Shown: positions 59,728-64,000 of the stretch, one piece after another
Position numbering within the stretch: the stretch's first letter is position 1
Layout: the number at the start of each line of letters is the position of its first letter
Position numbers and translations under genes: made by a program
Assembly (NCBI GenBank): GCA_028386065.3
Contig: JAKUCV010005630.1
Span: forward strand, 1-64,000
Direction: 5' to 3'
Length of the DNA: 64,000 bases
DNA from: Turnera subulata
Lineage: Eukaryota; Streptophyta; Magnoliopsida; Malpighiales; Passifloraceae
Notes under the pieces: generated by a model
What the model was told of the DNA's origin: nothing
The model's input: the letters and a program-made list of their open reading frames with translations, nothing else
Databases searched by the model: none

Positions 59728-62503
59728 TGAAACGCCCCGACCCGTATTTACCATACACAGTAAACACGTGCCGAAACTGTGACGACCCAACCAAAATAAG
59801 CCCAGCATACAGTGTATACAACAGGAACACGGGCTCAACAGCCCAAAATAAAACAACAATAATCATCATAACTGGCCCAATGGCCCAACAATAGTAAACA
59901 ATGCACAGCGGAAGACTTAACAACTCACATAAACACTGTATGCGACATAGATACAAACTATGGATCTAAGTCCTGCCCAAAGGATAACGCCGCAGCCTGT
60001 CTGGAATGCACCAATCCTGTACCACAAATAACTCATCCTACGGGATGAAAGCCCGCAGGTGAGGGGTGAGTCCGAAGTGCTCACCGATGAAGGAGAGACT
60101 ATCAATATGCATATATAATTACTCAAGTCAAAAACAGGCACAACAGCCGACCAAAAGACTCGACCCAAAACCGGTCCAAGACCAAAAAGACTCAAATGAA
60201 AATCCAATTTCCAATTTTATCTTTCCAGACCCCGTCGCGGATAAGCTAGGGGTCAGACCTGGTTATCAACATATTTCGGGTGCCAGACCAAATCCAGAGA
60301 ACCCAGGGATCGACATCCCAAAAATACGAACCCAGGGATAGACATCCCAAAAATAATCACGGGATAGACATCCCAAGCATAGACAAGCTTATCACAAGAA
60401 CCCAGGTCAAGGCCACCACGAAACAGTCTTAAACCATCGAGTCGTACCACTACTTACCACGTGACAATTATATTATCGTCGTCAAAATCAAATCGTAGGG
60501 ATCGACATCCCTAACCAAGATACCAGGATAGACATCCCTATCCAAAAATCAAGGATCGACATCCTTGTCACAATTCATTAATTATTCCATTATACTTATA
60601 CCAAAAGACACGAAAATAAATATCCAAAATCCGACACGGGGATAAACATCCCAAAAACCAATTCAACATACAGGGATAAACATCCCGACAACAATCACAA
60701 CAAAAGCATCAATGAACAGTGCAATAAACATCAAGCACAATAACCGAGTAATATAGGCACATATTGAAGGAAATCCATCCTCTCCTTGGCCGATTACTCA
60801 ACTCCGGAATCAATGACCGGTCCGACGCCGGCTCCTCGGGAAGCTGCCCGATATCCGAACCTATACCACAAAACAATATACACTCACATAAACGCACATA
60901 ATCGGTATACTATGATGCCTAAACTGCGAAATAACCCATCCCGATTACTTATCTTTTACCAAAAATATTTTACCGTACGTATTTCCGAATATAATTTCGG
61001 TACCATACTTTAATTAAAACTCTTTTCAAAATAATTTCATAAATAACTATAATTTTCCAAAATTATAATTACCATGATTTTTCCAGAGAAATAATAACCT
61101 ACTTATAATTTTCAAAAAATATTTATATAGTATTTATCTTTTTCTCAATATATAATAATATTTTCCAACACAAAATATAATTACCTTTAATTTTTCAGAG
61201 TACATATATATATATATATATTTATCAACCATAATTTTCCAGGCAAAGTAGTTTATATACATAAAATCCCCAAAAATTATTTCATGGTATAAATATATTT
61301 TTCCAAATAATATTAGTTTTTCCTAAAACATAACTTAACTATTTATCAAAGTATATATATTTATATTTTCCTAAAAATACCAGAATTAAACTAGCCATAG
61401 TTTTTACAAAATAAATATATAATTTTTTTCCAAAATTAAATACCAGATTAATTAATAAATACATATATATATTTTTTTTAAAAAAAAATTAAATTGGACT
61501 GGGCCATGAACAGTGTCGGCCCAGACCCTGCACAGTGCCAAGCCCAGGCCCGTGCAGAGCCCAGCAGCACAGTCGGCCCACGCCCAAGCCCAAATCATTC
61601 CCCAGCCCAGAAATCACAGCCCGCGACCCGGACAAGTACGCGGGTCAACCAACCCGGATCTGCTCACCTTGGCGGGTTGCAGCGGCGTGACGGCGAGAGG
61701 ACGAAGGCGAGCGCGAGGAAAGGAGATCACAAGGCGCGGCGTGAGGTGACGACGCCAGGGAGCGGTGGAAAGGAGGGCGGCGACGGCGAGGCTGGTGGCG
61801 GTGCGTCGTGACACGGCGCCGATCGCTTCCTCGTGTACAGTAACCGAGGAGCTCCGGGTGGCTACTGTTCACCGACCTTTTTTTTTTTCCTTTTTCTTTC
61901 TTTTCTTCTATTTTCTTCTTTTTTCCTCTGATTTTCTTTTTTTTTCTTTCTCTCTTTTTTTCCTATTTCCAGTATTTATTATTTTTTTTCCTTCTTCATT
62001 TTTTTTCTTATTTTCTTCCTCTCTTCTTTTTTCCTGATTTCCTCCTCATTTTTCTGATTTTTCTTCTTTTTTTTTCTTTTTCTTCTCTTTTTTTTTTCCT
62101 CTCCTTTCCTCTCTTTTCTCCTTCTCTCTTTTTTTTTTCTTTCTCTTTTTTTTTCCTTCTCTTTTTCTCTTCTCCTCTGCCTCTTCCCGTGATTCTTCTT
62201 CTTTTATACTGAAACTTAGCCGCCTTCAATAATGCAGGCGGGTCCGATCCGGACCAGAAAATAACTGATACCCCCTTAGTTATTTTCCGGTGTGATTCTT
62301 CCGAGAATTCTGGAACCCGAAAAATACCGACTTAGGCCCGAAAAATCCACGGCAAAATCACGAGCCCGGGAAAACTCTCGGTTTCGTTAAACGACGCTCG
62401 ATTTACCTTGAATTAGTTACCCAAGATTAATTCAACAGTAAATCACGGTAAAAAGACTTTTACAGTCCCGGTAAAAATTAAAAATTTTACCCGGGCTATT
62501 ACA
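59728..62503 (-). repeat. 3' LTR of copy D (2,776 bp)
   Basis: Plus strand TGAAACGCCCCGACCCG to ACCCGGGCTATTACA. It has the hairpin array (about 60303-60688), the exon-like block (about 60786-60862), an AT-rich stretch, a GC-rich leader-like segment and a long pyrimidine tract (about 61875-62190). Confidence 0.92.
60303..60688 (-). repeat. Hairpin array in the LTR of copy D
   Basis: Units include TAGGGATCGACATCCCTA, AAGGATCGACATCCTT, CGGGATAGACATCCC and CAGGGATAAACATCCC. One unit is broken (AAGCATAGACAAGCTT). Confidence 0.8.
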
Positions 62504-62688
62504 GTCTACCCACCTTATAAAAAATTTCGTCCCCGAAATTCCGTCTTATCCGTGGGTTCTACCACGATAAGCTTCTGGTATACTCCACCAGGTGTCCAAA
62601 CTCATCCCGAGATACCGCTTATACTCTTAAGCGATATCTCGTCCTCTATAAGAACCAAACCTCATGACTGGCATACTCACACACAGTC

Positions 62689-63066
62689 ATGGACTCTCCA
62701 CTGAGATCAAGAACTACCTCAGACTCCGAGAACAACAGCTACATCGGTGGCACTGCCTTCCCGATAAGCTCTGATGAAGAACCTCCCAAGAAGCGGTTCA
62801 AAACCAACATCATCGGCCTGAAGGAGCACATGGTCGTCTCCCCAAAACGGCGAAAGAAGCGTGCCAACAAGAAGGCTGAGGATAAGAAGGGCAAGGCGAC
62901 GGCTGAAAGCAGCACTCCGCAGCAGACACTGACGCAGCTGAACGTCTCACTGAAGAAGATTAGCTCGGCGGTGTTGCAGATCGAACTGGCGTGTGCGGAG
63001 CTCTTCCCTCACATGAAGAACGTACAAAAACTTGTAAAAGATCTAGAGAAGCAAGTAACTCCATAG
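62689..63066 (+). CDS. Antisense ORF2, copy D: small basic protein (intact, 125 aa)
   Basis: Same product as ORF2 of A and B (MDSPLRSRTTSDSENNSYIG, PPKKRFK, PKRRKKRANKKAEDKKGK, C-terminal QKLVKDLEKQVTP). CTATAAGA lies at 62646-62653, about 40 bp upstream. AATAAA strings follow the stop at about 63099-63110, giving it a complete small-gene layout. The polarity is opposite to the LTR. Function unknown. Confidence 0.65.
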   Translation: MDSPLRSRTTSDSENNSYIGGTAFPISSDEEPPKKRFKTNIIGLKEHMVVSPKRRKKRANKKAEDKKGKATAESSTPQQTLTQLNVSLKKISSAVLQIELACAELFPHMKNVQKLVKDLEKQVTP

Positions 63067-63284
63067 AGTACTTCTTCTCCTGTTGTAAACCGTTATAAAA
63101 TAAATAAAATAAGTTTCCTTTTAAAGTAAAACTCTTGTGTTACGAATTCTTATGTTAAACGGGAAATTTAAACATCTCAAGGCAAAATAAAACTTAACAA
63201 TAAAAATATAAAATCAAACATAAAGAAATCAAAAATAAAACTCGTGTAACAAAATCATAACAAAAAGGAATTAAAACAAACATG

Positions 63285-63535
63285 TTTAATGCTCGGCGCC
63301 CAAATCGGTCCTAAGCATCCTCGATCCCGAGAAACGTAACGTACACAGCTAACGGTGATGTTGGTTCCCTCGAAAGAAACGATACCCACTTGTCCACAAA
63401 TTCCGCATGAGCCAAAAACGTCTGTCAAGTCTCGCATCTCTCCACGATATCCGAACAGGTGTAAGCTTGTCGCACATGCACTCCACTCGAGGTATGGTCC
63501 CATCCGTCTAGCCTCAACGGTCACGAATGCATATG
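63285..63535. other. Conserved noncoding block, copy D
   Basis: Same block as at 49800-50105, lying between ORF2 and ORF1. It includes GATCCCGAGAAACGTAACGT and GACAAGCTTACACC (minus strand). Confidence 0.6.
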
Positions 63536-63748
63536 ATAAAAGATGCAGAAAAATATAGTAAAACCATGAAAAGAAAAGACAAAGTAGCCAGAGCGAAAGA
63601 GAATCATAAGATGGAAAAAGGCTGAAAAACTCTGGCATTGCAGCCCGAAAAAAACGTATAAAGTGACAAAGAAATAAATAAGCAACGGCAAAGTTTTCAA
63701 AAAGCAAATCTTGAAAATAGAAAACAGTAATCACGCTCCCCATAAGAG

Positions 63749-63756
63749 TATAAAAG
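63749..63756 (+). promoter_or_regulatory. TATA box of ORF1, copy D
   Basis: TATAAAAG starts 119 bp before the ORF1 ATG at 63868, matching copies B and C. Confidence 0.65.
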
Positions 63757-63867
63757 AAACGGAGCGGTGAGGTGTAAATCATCAAAAGCATCTAAAAACA
63801 ACAAAACACTCAGAAATACAAAACCACCACTCACAGAAAAAAAAAATACCCACGCGTCCAAAACAAC

Positions 63868-64000
63868 ATGCCTGCTCCCTCATCCGTCTTCTTCGTCGAA
63901 GGTGCCAACCTAGGCAAAAGGAACCGTCTGGCCTACAGCATGGCCAACGAGCGTCCAGAAGAACTACCGAACGAGCTTGGCAGAATGCCACGTCTGGTCT
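63868..64000 (+). CDS. Antisense ORF1, copy D: partial, runs off the window
   Basis: The first 44 codons are open and match copy C: MPAPSSVFFVEGANLGKRNR, then LAYSMANERPEELPNELGRM. The endonuclease-like part lies beyond the edge, so its catalytic residues cannot be judged. Confidence 0.65.
   Translation, partial: MPAPSSVFFVEGANLGKRNRLAYSMANERPEELPNELGRMPRLV

Larger units (their letters stand above)
59728..64000 (-). mobile_element. Copy D: non-autonomous LTR element, runs off the window
   Basis: The 3' LTR is 59728-62503, followed on the plus strand by GTCTACCCACCTT (polypurine-like on the minus strand). Then come ORF2 (intact), the conserved noncoding block, the TATA box and the start of ORF1. 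The 5' LTR would lie beyond the right edge. The base five before the LTR is GTCTT, the candidate target site. Confidence 0.9.

Overview
The window is nuclear DNA of a flowering plant, most likely a eudicot. It holds two intact plant genes, one nuclear-type tRNA gene, and from about 19.7 kb onward it is almost entirely nested retrotransposons. The species cannot be named from the sequence. There is one assembly gap (N run 26380-26547).

Gene-bearing part (1-19.4 kb). The first 195 bases are the tail of an LTR. A four-exon GEM-like GRAM-domain gene occupies 2398-5662 (+). A LINE with endonuclease, reverse transcriptase and RNase H modules follows (7273-11422, +); it is damaged by a frameshift region and a few stop codons. 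A tRNA-derived SINE-like element (about 12505-12730) and a short LINE 3' fragment (13588-14028) come next. An intronless zinc-finger homeodomain (ZF-HD) transcription factor gene lies at 17467-18267 (-), and a tRNA-Cys(GCA) gene at 19336-19407 (+).

Retrotransposon part (19.7-64 kb). A non-LTR insert with a 16-bp target duplication (19691-21045) carries a complete 501-bp TRIM element (20503-21003). Next come a 178-bp near-perfect inverted repeat beside a second primer binding site, then several copies of one non-autonomous LTR family, named here A (22063-26945, +), B (26946-34864, +), S (solo LTR 36120-40178, -), C (46101-54566, -, complete) and D (59728-end, -). These have 2.8-4.1 kb LTRs and a 2.3-2.7 kb interior with no gag or pol. 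Instead the interior carries two small ORFs, ORF1 and ORF2, on the strand opposite to the element. Copy S sits inside a copia-type fragment whose LTR is at 41108-41540. A probable MITE is at 44892-45412. An LTR-leader-LTR-leader array of another gypsy-type family (54703-59727) is split by a second solo LTR (58272-59497) and then by copy D.

Most interesting. The A-D family looks like an under-described system. ORF2 encodes a small basic protein with nuclear-localisation-like motifs. ORF1 joins an unrecognised N-terminus to a piece resembling the start of a LINE endonuclease. ORF1 has a TATA box at a fixed distance upstream in three copies. The LTRs hold a conserved 76-bp exon-like block between splice-site-like dinucleotides, and an array of short hairpins whose stems co-vary (GGGAT/ATCCC, AAGGAT/ATCCTT, AAGCAT/ATGCTT, GGGGT/ACCCC). 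Several unrelated LTR families here also share the same unusual primer binding site, TGGTAGCGGAGC.
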